Source: Gracilariopsis chorda
Taxonomy: Eukaryota; Rhodophyta; Florideophyceae; Gracilariales; Gracilariaceae
Reading direction: 5' to 3'
Length of the DNA stretch: 64,000 bases
NCBI GenBank assembly: GCA_003194525.1
Contig: NBIV01000128.1
Span: forward strand, 124,001-188,000
The notes under the pieces were generated by a model. The model saw nothing but the letters and a program-made list of their open reading frames with translations. It searched no databases and was not told where the DNA came from. Shown here in pieces: positions 41,401 through 51,029 of this stretch. A program made the translations under genes and the position numbers. Each line of letters begins with the position of its first letter. Within the stretch, counting starts at the first letter, position 1.

Positions 41401-42433
41401 TGCGATTCAGCTGAGCATAGTCGACACTTGTAGTGTTCTCTGCACGCTGTCTTTCGTTGTCCGAAGCTGCGTTTTGCCGTAGCTTGCTGGTGGCCTCTTC
41501 TGTCGAAAGAATACCGTGCGAAGAATGGCAACAGCAGCGCACACGAATACCGGAAGGAACTCGGCGCAGTTCCTGCTAGTCGGCATCTTGTAATAATTCG
41601 CAAACTATGGATAACAATCAACAGGAGGCTAAGAATTTGAGAGAGATTTCGGGAAGGAACAGGTTGAACGATTTCTGTGTCACTTCAATTGCTCGCATTC
41701 ACGCCGGGCAAAGCAATGCTTACGGACATTGAATGCGGTTTCAATAGGACCATGGACATGTCCCTTCCATCACGCTCAGTGTCGATTACCTGCTTTACCT
41801 ATTTGTGTCGCTACTGGTACGATATTGCCACGAAAACAAATGTCTCTTGTACTGCTCTAGTGCGCCGTTCTTGGAGGTTGAACGCTGCCTCTTACGCTAA
41901 TATGTTTTCCGAACCGGTAGCCCAATCGTGCCACAGCCGCCGCTATTCGTGCCTACTACACAACGGCCACGAAATGAAGACCATGATCTCAACGTCACGA
42001 CACTTTGCGTTGCGAGCTCATCAAGATCTTCTCCAACGAATATCTGTTGTCCCTCTCTGTTCCAAACCAAGATTGGACGTTCCATTTCGAATTTTGTCTC
42101 TCTCAGGAAGCCCATCATAGCAGAAACGCATTTATACATACGTCGAGTACTGTTCCAATCGTCAGTCTTGTCCCAAACCGAGGCTGCCTTCGCTCAGTAC
42201 CGTGTGAGTGAACATAGGGTTCCAGCTTCTAATTAGTTTCATTTGCGAAGCGTATCAAAGCAAGAATGCATCGTAGTTCGAGTGCTGTCCGAATTATCAG
42301 TCGTTTGTCTGTGCTGGAAGCTGAGGCCACCTGCTTCTGGTTTCGTCAGCGAAACTAATGTTCTAGCCTGTAATTGGAATTCATCAAGACGTACGGAACT
42401 GTTATCCATATCTTTCGTGTCCGGTTCCGCGGC
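41401..42433. other. 1 kb without recognised gene
   Basis: No frame has family resemblance. Around 42135-42170 and 42263-42300 are weakly similar stretches (CGAGTACTGTTCCAATCGTC against CGAGTGCTGTCCGAATTATC), perhaps an old duplication. The right end is the promoter of the gene at 42556. Confidence 0.3.
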
Positions 42434-42440
42434 TATATAA
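42434..42440 (+). promoter_or_regulatory. TATA box
   Basis: TATATAA in the context CGGCTATATAAGCG, 116 bp before the ATG at 42556. This leaves room for a start site about 30 bp downstream and a 5-prime UTR of roughly 85 nt. Confidence 0.55.
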
Positions 42441-42555
42441 GCGAAGTCTCTCGAAGCATTGCAATAGCGTGGTTGCAGTTCAACAGCACACATCGTTCCA
42501 CCGTTCTTGCTGTTCAAGTTTTTCACTAACGTCAAGTTCCCAGAACAACTAGGAA

Positions 42556-43158
42556 ATGTTGAGGCAGTGTTTGGAAGTCGTTATTGGGCTGTATGCCAAC
42601 CTGTTGTTCATGGGGAGAGGGCCAGGGGCAACGGGAACCGAGGGGGTACCGGCGGACTCATTTGATTATCCAATGCTCATCTCCAAGGAGTATGAGCTGC
42701 AGCCGAAGCCCGTAACGGAATTCATTGCCACAGTAAGGCGTTCCTACGGACCCACTGACGGAAAGATAAAGAAGAGGAGATTCATCAAGAGCTTAAAGAG
42801 GTTTTCATGGTTTCGAAACAGCACAGTTATGTTTCAGAAAGAATCCGAAACCCAACCTCCTCGCATTGGCAATCAATGCGCAAAGCCCTCTTCGAAAGAG
42901 AAAAGTGTTGCTAGCGATAGCGCATTTTGGCTCGACCTCCGGCCGTTCATTCAAAAGAGCCGCTCCGCATCCCAGCATAATGATGCCCGGAGTCGTGCTT
43001 GGGTCCAGCCTTACAACCCGGACATTGAAGTGGCCCCTAGGACATGGATGATACAGGAGCTTGACAAGAACGAAGCCAAGCGGCACAAAGTACGGAAGCT
43101 GCCAATCCCCCCTACGAAGGCGCTCGGGATCGGGCACTGGGAGGATCGCGGTAAATAA
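42556..43158 (+). CDS. unidentified 200-aa protein
   Basis: An ATG-started intronless frame of 200 codons preceded by a good TATA box. The N-terminal 20 residues (LRQCLEVVIGLYANLLFMG) are hydrophobic and could be a signal peptide or anchor. The rest is hydrophilic and basic, with KIKKRRFIKSLKRF in the middle and a Pro/Trp-containing tail (RTWMIQELDKNEAKRHKVRK). I recognise no domain. Support comes from the promoter, the length and the absence of repeats. It converges with the reverse-strand gene ending at 43339. Confidence 0.5.
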   Translation: MLRQCLEVVIGLYANLLFMGRGPGATGTEGVPADSFDYPMLISKEYELQPKPVTEFIATVRRSYGPTDGKIKKRRFIKSLKRFSWFRNSTVMFQKESETQPPRIGNQCAKPSSKEKSVASDSAFWLDLRPFIQKSRSASQHNDARSRAWVQPYNPDIEVAPRTWMIQELDKNEAKRHKVRKLPIPPTKALGIGHWEDRGK

Positions 43159-43338
43159 ACAAGATACTTTCGTTTGAAATAGCGCCCTGTGTGAGCATTG
43201 TTTGTGCGGACTTCTCTCTCTCTCTTTTACGAACACGCATACATCAATTCCTCGTACCGCCGGGGTTTGCTAAGAACCCCAACAACCTATAATACTCACT
43301 TCTATACCGTAGCCACGAACTACAAACCAGCAGCCGTG

Positions 43339-43845
43339 CTACACTCGCTGGCCTACATATGATACAAAGAAATTATTAGGTCCCGTAGGTGCCTTCAACC
43401 GCTGAAGCGTTTCGTTTCCGACGACTACCGCCTTCTTCTCTGCACCTCTTCGTTCAAACTCTAGAGATCGTCGGTTAAGGGGCACATCACGACAAGGCGC
43501 TTCGCACGTACCACGTTGGCCGCCGTAGAAACCACTGACGACGTCGTTTCTCCCAATCCTCATATCGTCGGCGAGATCAGACAAAAGAACCGGCGCGTGG
43601 CTGTCATCATCATCCGACCCAAGCGTAGTTCTCCGAGAAAACCCTGGAAAAGCCCCGTCCAGAGGCTCCTTTGGAGCTCTTCCTTCGGAGGAAAAATATT
43701 CTGGGAAACGGCGGTTGGAGCTTCTTCTGACAACAGGCTTGTCACCAACTGCGTGCGTGCAGTTGGACGGGGGAGACGGGGGCCTTTTCACGACTTTCCA
43801 CCCAGGTCCGCGACCCGCAAGCTGACCGATCGCCTGGACGAGTTT
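43339..43845 (-). CDS. unidentified protein, 3-prime exon only
   Basis: An open frame of 169 codons with no ATG. It begins at a probable splice acceptor (CTAATACAAG at 43855-43846, reading backwards). Its first residues KLVQAIGQLAGRGPGWK look like an ordered helix. The remainder is Pro/Ser/Arg-rich with an acidic patch GSDDDDSHAPVLLSDLADD. I could not locate the upstream exon. The coding claim rests on composition and frame length, so the call is tentative. Confidence 0.4.
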   Translation of the reverse strand, partial: KLVQAIGQLAGRGPGWKVVKRPPSPPSNCTHAVGDKPVVRRSSNRRFPEYFSSEGRAPKEPLDGAFPGFSRRTTLGSDDDDSHAPVLLSDLADDMRIGRNDVVSGFYGGQRGTCEAPCRDVPLNRRSLEFERRGAEKKAVVVGNETLQRLKAPTGPNNFFVSYVGQRV

Positions 43846-44745
43846 CTTGTATTAGATAGTGGAAAGCGAGACAGTCAAAAAGTCCTCGCACTGCTGAATG
43901 TAAGAAACAGCGGCGATATCGAATGAAGATATCGACACAAGAAGAAGGACAGTGAGAAGGGCTTTCTAAGCTCAGATTAGCTCCAACATCATTTTCCTTC
44001 CATGCATCTTGCGAAAAACTCAGAGAATGTGAAATAGAAAAATCACAGTGGTTGCGGGCATACCGAAAGCGAGCACCCACTAAACCTATGCATTGACCCG
44101 GAGAGCAATGCTCTGAACGTAGTTTTCATTTTGAAGGTCTAGGTGCAGCCCGGTCTTATTCAGAATAGTACACGTCCGACGTCTTTAAGCTTCATGAAAT
44201 TACGGGTCATCTGGAATGCGATCGCTGGGTACGGCAGGTACGGGCAGGTGGACTTGTGTAGGTCACTTTTCTTTGACCACACCGGTGAACTCGTTTGCAT
44301 GAAGGCCAGGAAATTGACGCATGTCGACACCGCATGATATTGTACTACTAGTGCTCATCGTACTGATTACGTTCAGTTGCACTAAGAGAATGAAGCCCTT
44401 TGAAGCATGAGTGTTGCTGGATATTGCAACACGAAGCTGCAAACGAACGTTTTTGAGCCTAATGTCAAGCCATCGGTACGCGGTGGAAAAGTGGATATAT
44501 TGCTATGGCCATACGCTTGAAAAATCAAATTTAAAATCTTTCAAACATCTCCCGTTCTATGTGCGAAAGCTTCCCGCCAACCCTTACCTCTCTTCGTTCG
44601 AAACCCCTCTGTTGCCTTTCTTAGTCGTCTTCTCAGAGTGCCCTCTCATCATCACCTCCAAGTTCATCCTGCTCCCTGAGTTTCCAGTTCGTATCAGTGC
44701 TATCTTCTGTATTCAGCTACCGAGCCTCTACCATCTGGTTTCAAA
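43846..44745. other. divergent region upstream of SKA1
   Basis: It should hold the missing first exon of the reverse-strand gene ending at 43845 and the SKA1 promoter. The last 180 bp are pyrimidine-rich, as expected for a 5-prime UTR. No further gene was recognised. Confidence 0.35.
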
Positions 44746-45663
44746 ATGACATCACATCCCCCAAACACACTCTCGCCAATCGACGAATGGCATTCCAACT
44801 TCAACCAACAAGTTTCTGCGCTGCGGCAGCTTCTTCCTCTGCGTTCGGCTTCTCAATCAGATATGGAAGACGAGGAATTGCGTGCAGCGTTCAATGCTAC
44901 ATCTTCTTCGCTGGCAGACGTTGATCACTTGTTCGCTTCTTTGTTGCAGTACATCGAACACGAAGAAACCGAGCTTTCCCAACTCTCTAAACTGCTCGAA
45001 AGGCTGCAAAGGGTTTCGACCCAGATGCGTTACATCGAAAAACAAATGCCCGCCGAACTTCGAGACTCCATCAGTGCTCAGACCCCCAAAAACACAGCCA
45101 CTACGCCAAAGCTGAAGCAGAGCTCAAGTGGAAAAACCCCGAAACATAGCCCTGTGAACAAAACCACACCCGAGGTATCCCGCACAGGCCGTCGGACAAA
45201 GCAGCCTACCGGCAAAAGCCTATCGAAACCAAACACAAAAACATCTCAGGCCAAGCACAAAGAAGACACTCGTAACAGAAAGGTGTGCGATACGCCTCAG
45301 ATTCGCCATGTGTCACAGGAAGAGCTCGACGAAGCCCCACAATACGTCAAAGGACGTCTCAACGTTGAGAAAATCAGTGTTGTTGTTGATAAGCTGAACG
45401 AAGTCCTTGATAAGAAGTACGCCCTCCTCAACAAACCATTTCGGGAACTTAGCTCACAGGAAATGACCAAATACGAAGATCTTCGAGACGCATTTTGTCC
45501 TGAGGTGAAGGGAAAAGATTTCATCACAGACAATGAGATTAAAGGTTTTGGGGGCTGTCGCATGGACGCTACCGTGAAGTCTGTCATTAATATTCTCAGA
45601 CATGTCGGGGCTATGAAGGAAGTCCGTGGCAAGAACAGGTCACGCATTTTTATCATCAACTAG
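44746..45663 (+). CDS. SKA1: spindle and kinetochore-associated protein SKA1
   Basis: A 305-aa intronless protein. Residues about 1-105 form an N-terminal helical region like the coiled coil that assembles with SKA2/SKA3. Residues 110-180 are a Thr/Lys/Pro-rich linker with TPK-type sites. Residues about 185-305 match the SKA1 winged-helix microtubule-binding domain: APQYVKGRLNVEKISVVVDK, LNEVLDKKYALL, then VKSVINILRHVGAMKEVRG, with RIFII at the end. The family motif is PKYMKGRLTYDQIN in human. SKA couples kinetochores to depolymerising microtubules in mitosis. A SWIB-type winged helix was considered and rejected because the YxKGRL motif is diagnostic. The stop overlaps the convergent TPK gene by 8 bp. 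Confidence 0.93.
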   Translation: MTSHPPNTLSPIDEWHSNFNQQVSALRQLLPLRSASQSDMEDEELRAAFNATSSSLADVDHLFASLLQYIEHEETELSQLSKLLERLQRVSTQMRYIEKQMPAELRDSISAQTPKNTATTPKLKQSSSGKTPKHSPVNKTTPEVSRTGRRTKQPTGKSLSKPNTKTSQAKHKEDTRNRKVCDTPQIRHVSQEELDEAPQYVKGRLNVEKISVVVDKLNEVLDKKYALLNKPFRELSSQEMTKYEDLRDAFCPEVKGKDFITDNEIKGFGGCRMDATVKSVINILRHVGAMKEVRGKNRSRIFIIN

Positions 45664-46458
45664 CCTCGCCATTCAGTGTCAACTGTACCGTGAATATTAA
45701 CGGATCTGAGCATTCAATGACAACAAGTTCTTCGCGAAGCTCGTTTGATGTACTGATAAGCCCGTCTTTCCCGAACGACATGGGCCCGTCCACATTCCAT
45801 TTCAATCCCTCTGTGCGCACTCGCTGAACTTTTCGCCCGATAGGTATCAACCCGCAAATCGGTCCTTCCACGCTAGGATCAACGCAGACATGATGTGTTC
45901 CTGTCGGGAGTGCGGTTATTGCATTGGTCGCATCGAGCCATGTTACGACCCTGCCCACCTCCGCAGTTGAAAACAAGGTGTTTAGATTGCCTAAAGTTTG
46001 ATCGAACCGTCCACCATGACCTCCCACAACAATGATTGGGTCTGATGAGGTCTGTTGCATCGCAATGCGCATCGCCTTCTGGAAATCGTTGAAGTCTTGA
46101 GATTCATCCTTGACAATGATGGTACCCTTGGCCTTGTAATGAGATTGGATATGCGGGTGGATTGAGTCCAAGTCTCCAACGATATGCGTCGGCTTCCGAT
46201 CCGAGGCGGTTGCATGAAGCAAATTTGCTGCTCCGTCTGCACATATGACAGGAACTCTTTGGGGCCAGACAGCTGCAAGAAGTTGGTGATGAAAAGCGGT
46301 ACCGTTTAACAGAACCAAGGCGGCTATTGCACGTGGCGGGTTCAAGATATCATGCTAGTAAATCAGGTTACTACGGGATTATCGCACAACTCTGCCGCGG
46401 AACCGGAACAACACTTGCAACTTACAAGTCGATGGCGCATAACGATAGGACTAGTCAT
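45656..46458 (-). CDS. TPK1: thiamine pyrophosphokinase, two exons
   Basis: Exon 1 is 46426-46458 (11 codons, MTSPIVMRHRL) and exon 2 is 45656-46354. The 71-nt intron has GTAAGT, branch TAGTAACC and acceptor TTACTAG, phase 0. Without the intron exon 2 has no ATG. The 243-aa protein matches TPK, which transfers pyrophosphate from ATP to thiamine to make ThDP. Motifs: CADGAANLLH and VGDLDS (ATP/Mg site), DESQDFNDFQKA, GGHGGRFDQTLGNLN, and in the thiamine-binding domain GLKWNVDGPMSFGKDGLIS. It shares a divergent promoter region with the ketopantoate reductase-like gene. Confidence 0.93.
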
Positions 46459-47173
46459 TGCTACTAATCTGTTACGTTCGCGTTCACGTCGCTTAGAACG
46501 TGCTAAGTACTGCGCTTGGTAAAGCACGAACAACTTCGTCAGCTCGCGTAAAGCAGGATCAGGTATTGTTGTACTTGAACTGGGTGCTTCGCTTAAATTG
46601 TGAAGGGATGTAGCTTCCCTCGACAAGACTGAATGAACGACAAACAAAGTAGCCTTCCAACTAAGGCTGGATTCTTTGGAGAGAAGAACGCGTCCGCACG
46701 ACGTGTCAGGCTGCTTATTGCACTGGAGCTACGAAACAAGCCAAACCGTACGTTCGCTAGCTAGATATGTTTTGTTGACATCAGGATGAACTCGCATCAG
46801 TCAATGCAGGCCCTAAACTGCAGGGAGAATAGAGTTCAGATTTGTCATAGAATTCCCACAAAAGCCATGTGCACGCAGATGGCTGGTGCGTTGCCAATTG
46901 AATTGCACTGATTCGCTGTTCTGTCATCCGATTTGATCTCAACTCCGGTGATACAGTGCACCCAATCTGGCGCAGGGTCCCTAGAATGGCCGGTTTTTAC
47001 TCTTGTTGGCCTCCAGGGAGCTCGCCGCGAAGAGCTACATCTACACGCGCCTCTTTCTGTCCAGACCAAGACACCTTCGTCCTGCTGCGAATCCTGTCTT
47101 ATCTCGAGTTCCACCCCCGTTGAGCACAAACTCCAGTTCCTGTCAACAAGTGTTCTTGCATTGCGCTTTAGAG
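46459..47173. other. divergent promoter region TPK / ketopantoate reductase-like gene
   Basis: 715 bp with no supported gene. The TPK frame stays open upstream of the chosen ATG to about 46650, but without an ATG. Confidence 0.4.
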
Positions 47174-48121
47174 ATGGCTTTTGTGAACTCCGTTCCCTTG
47201 ACTTCGTCACTGAAATGCCTTAGCGGACATTATCGTTGCAGATCGACGAGTCGCAGAATTGCCCGCTCTCGTTCAGTTGTACGGATGCAAACGTGGAGTG
47301 ACCCTGCAGTAACAAAGGAATACATGGACTATCTGTCTGGTATCGACCAACGCGAAGAAAAGTCAGACTGCCAGTCTACTATAGTAGGGCTTGGTCGTAT
47401 TGGAGATTTTCTACGGTCCCAGGGCGATGGGACCGACCTTGTAATACTACGCGGTGAACAGATTCCACCTGACGCTCCGGGTCCCGTGTACCTTTGCACT
47501 CGAAACGACGATTTGGAAGACATAATCAAAAACTGTCCACCAGAGAAGAAAGATGATCTTGTGTTTCTTCAAAACGGCATGTTGGAGCGTTTTCTGAGGA
47601 AGTATGATTGTTCCACAAACACTCGTGCCAACCTATATTTTTCAGTTACCAAGAAGGGAGCGGATCCTATTGATGGGATTACAGAGACAGATCCAGAGGG
47701 GCTTACGACCGTATGCGGTAAGTGGGAAGGTGCGTTTGCAGAGAGGTTGGAGAAGGCAGGTCTCACATGCAAGGTTCTCAAGGAAAGAGATTTTAGACGT
47801 AGTCAGCTTGAGAAACTCATATGGATATCAGTATTCAATCTATTAGGAGCAGTTCATGGCAAGATTCCTGTCGGCGAGGTAGCCCGCATGCATGTCAAGG
47901 AGGTCACGGAAATGGGTGTAGAGCTCGCAACCATGATTCGCTTCACACTCACAGTTGGGATGATGCCTAATATCGAGAAAAGGTTGATAGCTTATGGGAA
48001 TTGCGTTAAGGACTTCCCTACGGCTCTGAAGGAATTCAAATGGCGCAACGGTTTCTTCTATGATTACTCCATGCTAGCAAAGAGAAATGGGTTGCCAGAT
48101 CCTACTCCAATGCATACGTAA
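47174..48121 (+). CDS. ketopantoate reductase (ApbA/PanE)-like protein, probably plastid-targeted
   Basis: A 315-aa intronless protein. The start is ATG 47174; a longer upstream frame would begin with TTG. The first 40 residues are rich in Ser, Arg and hydrophobics with few acids (RCRSTSRRIARSRSVVR), like a transit peptide. The mature part has a Rossmann start (STIVGLGRIGDFL, a GxGxxG-like loop), LVFLQNGMLERFL, and the C-terminal helical dehydrogenase domain with FRRSQLEKLIWISVFNLLGA, where the Lys corresponds to the family's catalytic Lys. PanE reduces ketopantoate to pantoate with NADPH for CoA synthesis. This member is divergent, as in related algal proteins, so the substrate is uncertain. 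It converges with the uL15 gene. Confidence 0.8.
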   Translation: MAFVNSVPLTSSLKCLSGHYRCRSTSRRIARSRSVVRMQTWSDPAVTKEYMDYLSGIDQREEKSDCQSTIVGLGRIGDFLRSQGDGTDLVILRGEQIPPDAPGPVYLCTRNDDLEDIIKNCPPEKKDDLVFLQNGMLERFLRKYDCSTNTRANLYFSVTKKGADPIDGITETDPEGLTTVCGKWEGAFAERLEKAGLTCKVLKERDFRRSQLEKLIWISVFNLLGAVHGKIPVGEVARMHVKEVTEMGVELATMIRFTLTVGMMPNIEKRLIAYGNCVKDFPTALKEFKWRNGFFYDYSMLAKRNGLPDPTPMHT

Positions 48122-48528
48122 GTTACAGCTCTGTGTTACCCGATTGCGCAAAACTTGACACCCTCGCGGCGTACCTTAGCACTAACACTTCACCCTTTCT
48201 TACCATGATGAATCTTGTCTGGCGTTTGACAGTGGATACTTGGAAGACGGAAAAAGCATGGGGCTTATCGACTGGTAGCAACCATAAAACGGAAATTCGA
48301 TTCGCCAGAACCATCCCAAAGGATGATCTTTTCTCCAGAGACTACGCTCTGACACTCAGTCGTGGTATCTCTTCACACGAGATTAAACCTCAGAATCATT
48401 TTGTCTGTCGCATACTTAGAAGATGCCGTTCTGTAAGTGTTAAGTCCAGATTCGGATCAAATTCTTGATATATTGATGAGCACCTGTTGTTTCCCCTTTG
48501 CTCTATGGTGAGATGATGCCCGTCACCT
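48122..48528. other. convergent intergenic region
   Basis: This holds the 3-prime ends of the ketopantoate reductase-like and uL15 genes. The open frame on the forward strand lacks an ATG start and family resemblance. Confidence 0.45.
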
Positions 48529-49332
48529 TCAGTAACGTGCTTTTGCTTCTCTTTGATGCACTGGCCTCGGCCATTCGTTGGTCATCACCTCAATGTCTTT
48601 GCGATGCTTCAAAATCCTGATTGGTACGCCATCATCATCCCTATCGGGATAGCGGTGTTCAACTTTAGGGGGAGGCCTAGCGAAGCGTGGTAAAGGGAGC
48701 CCCTGATCGGTCCATTTGAAAGGTTTAACTGTAGCGCGAATACCCAGCTTGTTATACCATGCTAAACAAACTTGACCGCCCTTTTCAACAACCCGCTCTG
48801 CCGCAACTGGAGAACACTCTGTCACCCTGACACGCAAGCTCGAACAAGATCCGGGTCCGCCTTCAACTAAACGTAATCCATCCTTGATTCTTCGCACACA
48901 CCCGCTATCCACCAGCTGTTTCAGACCGATCTCAGCATTCGCGTCTAAGCGCCCCGTATCCACAAAGCGTTGTATCCTGCCAAGCGTAACATCTATGATG
49001 TCCTTCGCAAAAGGGTCATATGTTCGAACCTTTGGAAAGCGCTTCTGCAGAGGTGTTTGTCCACCTTCAAATCCGAGTCTAACAGAGTTACGTGCCCTTT
49101 GACCCTTTTGACCTCGACCAGAGGTTTTGCCACATCCTGAACCCCGACCGCGCCCTAACCGCACTTCTTTCTTGCGCGCACCAGGGTTGTCTTGAATATC
49201 GGATAGACTTAGAGCTGAAGGCCGAAGATGCTTCGTGAGGTCTTTGATCCGGGGTTCATTCGCAGATCTGAAGTAATCCCGCCGAAAGATCAGCGCTTTG
49301 ATTATGTTGAATCGAGCTGAATATTGTTGCAT
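48529..49332 (-). CDS. MRPL15: organellar (probably mitochondrial) ribosomal protein uL15
   Basis: A 267-aa intronless protein with ATG at 49332. After about 35 residues of basic, acid-poor leader (QQYSARFNIIKALIFRRDYF) comes the bacterial-type L15 N-terminal signature: LSLSDIQDNPGARKKEVRLG, then the glycine/arginine-rich segment GRGSGCGKTSGRGQKGQRAR, followed by GFEGGQTPLQKRFPK. The central L15 fold has CVRRIKDGLRLVEGG. The C-terminal extension of about 80 residues (KVEHRYPDRDDDGVPIRIL) is typical of mitochondrial L15 rather than plastid L15. It binds 23S-type rRNA in the large subunit. Confidence 0.92.
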   Translation of the reverse strand: MQQYSARFNIIKALIFRRDYFRSANEPRIKDLTKHLRPSALSLSDIQDNPGARKKEVRLGRGRGSGCGKTSGRGQKGQRARNSVRLGFEGGQTPLQKRFPKVRTYDPFAKDIIDVTLGRIQRFVDTGRLDANAEIGLKQLVDSGCVRRIKDGLRLVEGGPGSCSSLRVRVTECSPVAAERVVEKGGQVCLAWYNKLGIRATVKPFKWTDQGLPLPRFARPPPKVEHRYPDRDDDGVPIRILKHRKDIEVMTNEWPRPVHQREAKARY

Positions 49333-51029
49333 TGTGAACGTCTGCAGCTCACAACTTCGTACTGTGATCTGTCCTCACAACTATGAAGGGAGTCCGGTTA
49401 GAGTATGGAGTAATATGCGAACCTAGAACAACTGTGTATCACCAGCGTGATGACCTGGGTGATGGCACAACTTAAACCAGATAGCAATCAAACCGCATGC
49501 TGAACAAGATCAAGAGTTGAAGACGCTTATGTTGCGCACAGTGAAATTCGCACCACGCAAAGTCTAGAAGGCTGAAAGGTTAGCTGCGCTGCTAGCCGTT
49601 CTATGACTTCATTCACTAGTCTAAGCGATAACTGATTTCATCCAATAGGTGTATGACGCAGTTGCAACATCATTGTGAGAGGGCTCCCCAGGAGAATACA
49701 AAAATTTTGGTCATGAAACGGGGTCAATTTTCCCATTCACAGTGGAAAAATAAGGTCAGATGGCTGAAAAAGTCCACTGTTCCACACCTCATTTCTTGGT
49801 TTTCGAAAGCATACTTCAAAAACATAATTTTCAAAACTTCACTCAATTTTGGACGAAGTCTTTTCAATGGTTTGCCACCACTTCTCAGAGCATAATCACT
49901 GATGCGCAGACCTGTCTTTCTCTTCAGATCGAAAGCACATCTTCTAGAATTGCTTCACTTCGACTTAGCGAGGTACGTTTTCCTCTTCAAACAATATCAA
50001 CCAAGACACTGACATCCCACTTAGCTCTACCTGCAATCTGTCGCACCGTTCTTCATCATCATCGCGACACTATCGGCAAATTCAAACACTAAATTCAAAA
50101 AAGAGTAACCACTCTTTTTTATTCAACATCATGCGTCGGATACTTGGATAGCTCGACTTTTAAATCTCCTTTTTGAAGGGTTTATGAATATTGTTCTAAT
50201 CTCTGGAACCAAGCATGTAAAAATAGCAGTCATTCTCTCTGTTGGGCCATTTAACCACTCATACAAACACTTGTTGAAATAAATGACCATTTCTTACTTG
50301 AAGACCTTTGTCAGCTCATTACGTGCGTTCAAGAACATTCAACTATACGCTAGTTTTTAAGAAACTTACAGGCACGGTTTTAACCTAGTGGTTTTTTTGA
50401 CAACAACAATTGACTTTAGTACGAAGCTAAAACATTTAAGAAACAGTGCGAAGCATCAGCACGCGCCTCCATCCATCAATGAGCTTGAACCAATTTCTAT
50501 GCTTCTTGAACCCATGCAACTCTTTCTTACACATCCAAACCTTTGACCGTAACCGTGGCAACAATTCTACACAAAAACGGGCTTCGATCGGTGATTTACT
50601 ACTAAAACTACTCCGAAATGCCCGTAAGCATGACTTTCGTCTTCCACCTTTTAGTTCCCTGGTACACTCATAACACGAAAAGAAGATCCTCTAGACGCCT
50701 AGCCCAATTTGGCAATGTTAGGTTGAAAAGAGGTAGTGCATTGGTAGGTACTGCCTCAAACCGATTACTTTGCCTTATAATGAGTGCATTCAAGTCAAGT
50801 TCTAGTCTATGGGGATATGTATATAACTTGAAATTCTTGTCACTCTTCCATTGGCCTCGGTATTTGATTTCCCGATCCCCGGGTCTTTTAAAAAGCTTGT
50901 TCGTTCTTGCCACACAACACTGCAACATAAGTGGCATCACTTCAAAAGGCAACTTTAATCGCCTAGAAGAGCGTTGCAGCATAGCTCGAAACCGGGCAGG
51001 AGCGTATGGAAAGAAACTGTGGTGCAATG
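49333..51029. other. 1.7 kb without recognised gene
   Basis: AT-rich sequence with short frames and no domain. The last few hundred bases, where GC content rises, may belong to the structured element that follows. Confidence 0.35.

Noticed and set aside
45300-45663. SWIB/MDM2-type winged helix
   Set aside because: The PQYVKGRL motif and the NILRHVGAMKEVRG ending match the SKA1 microtubule-binding domain instead.
46459-46650. N-terminal extension of TPK
   Set aside because: The frame is open but has no ATG; the short exon at 46426-46458 with good splice signals is sufficient.
47003-47173. Longer start for the ketopantoate reductase-like gene
   Set aside because: It starts with TTG and adds a low-complexity leader; ATG 47174 gives a plausible transit peptide.
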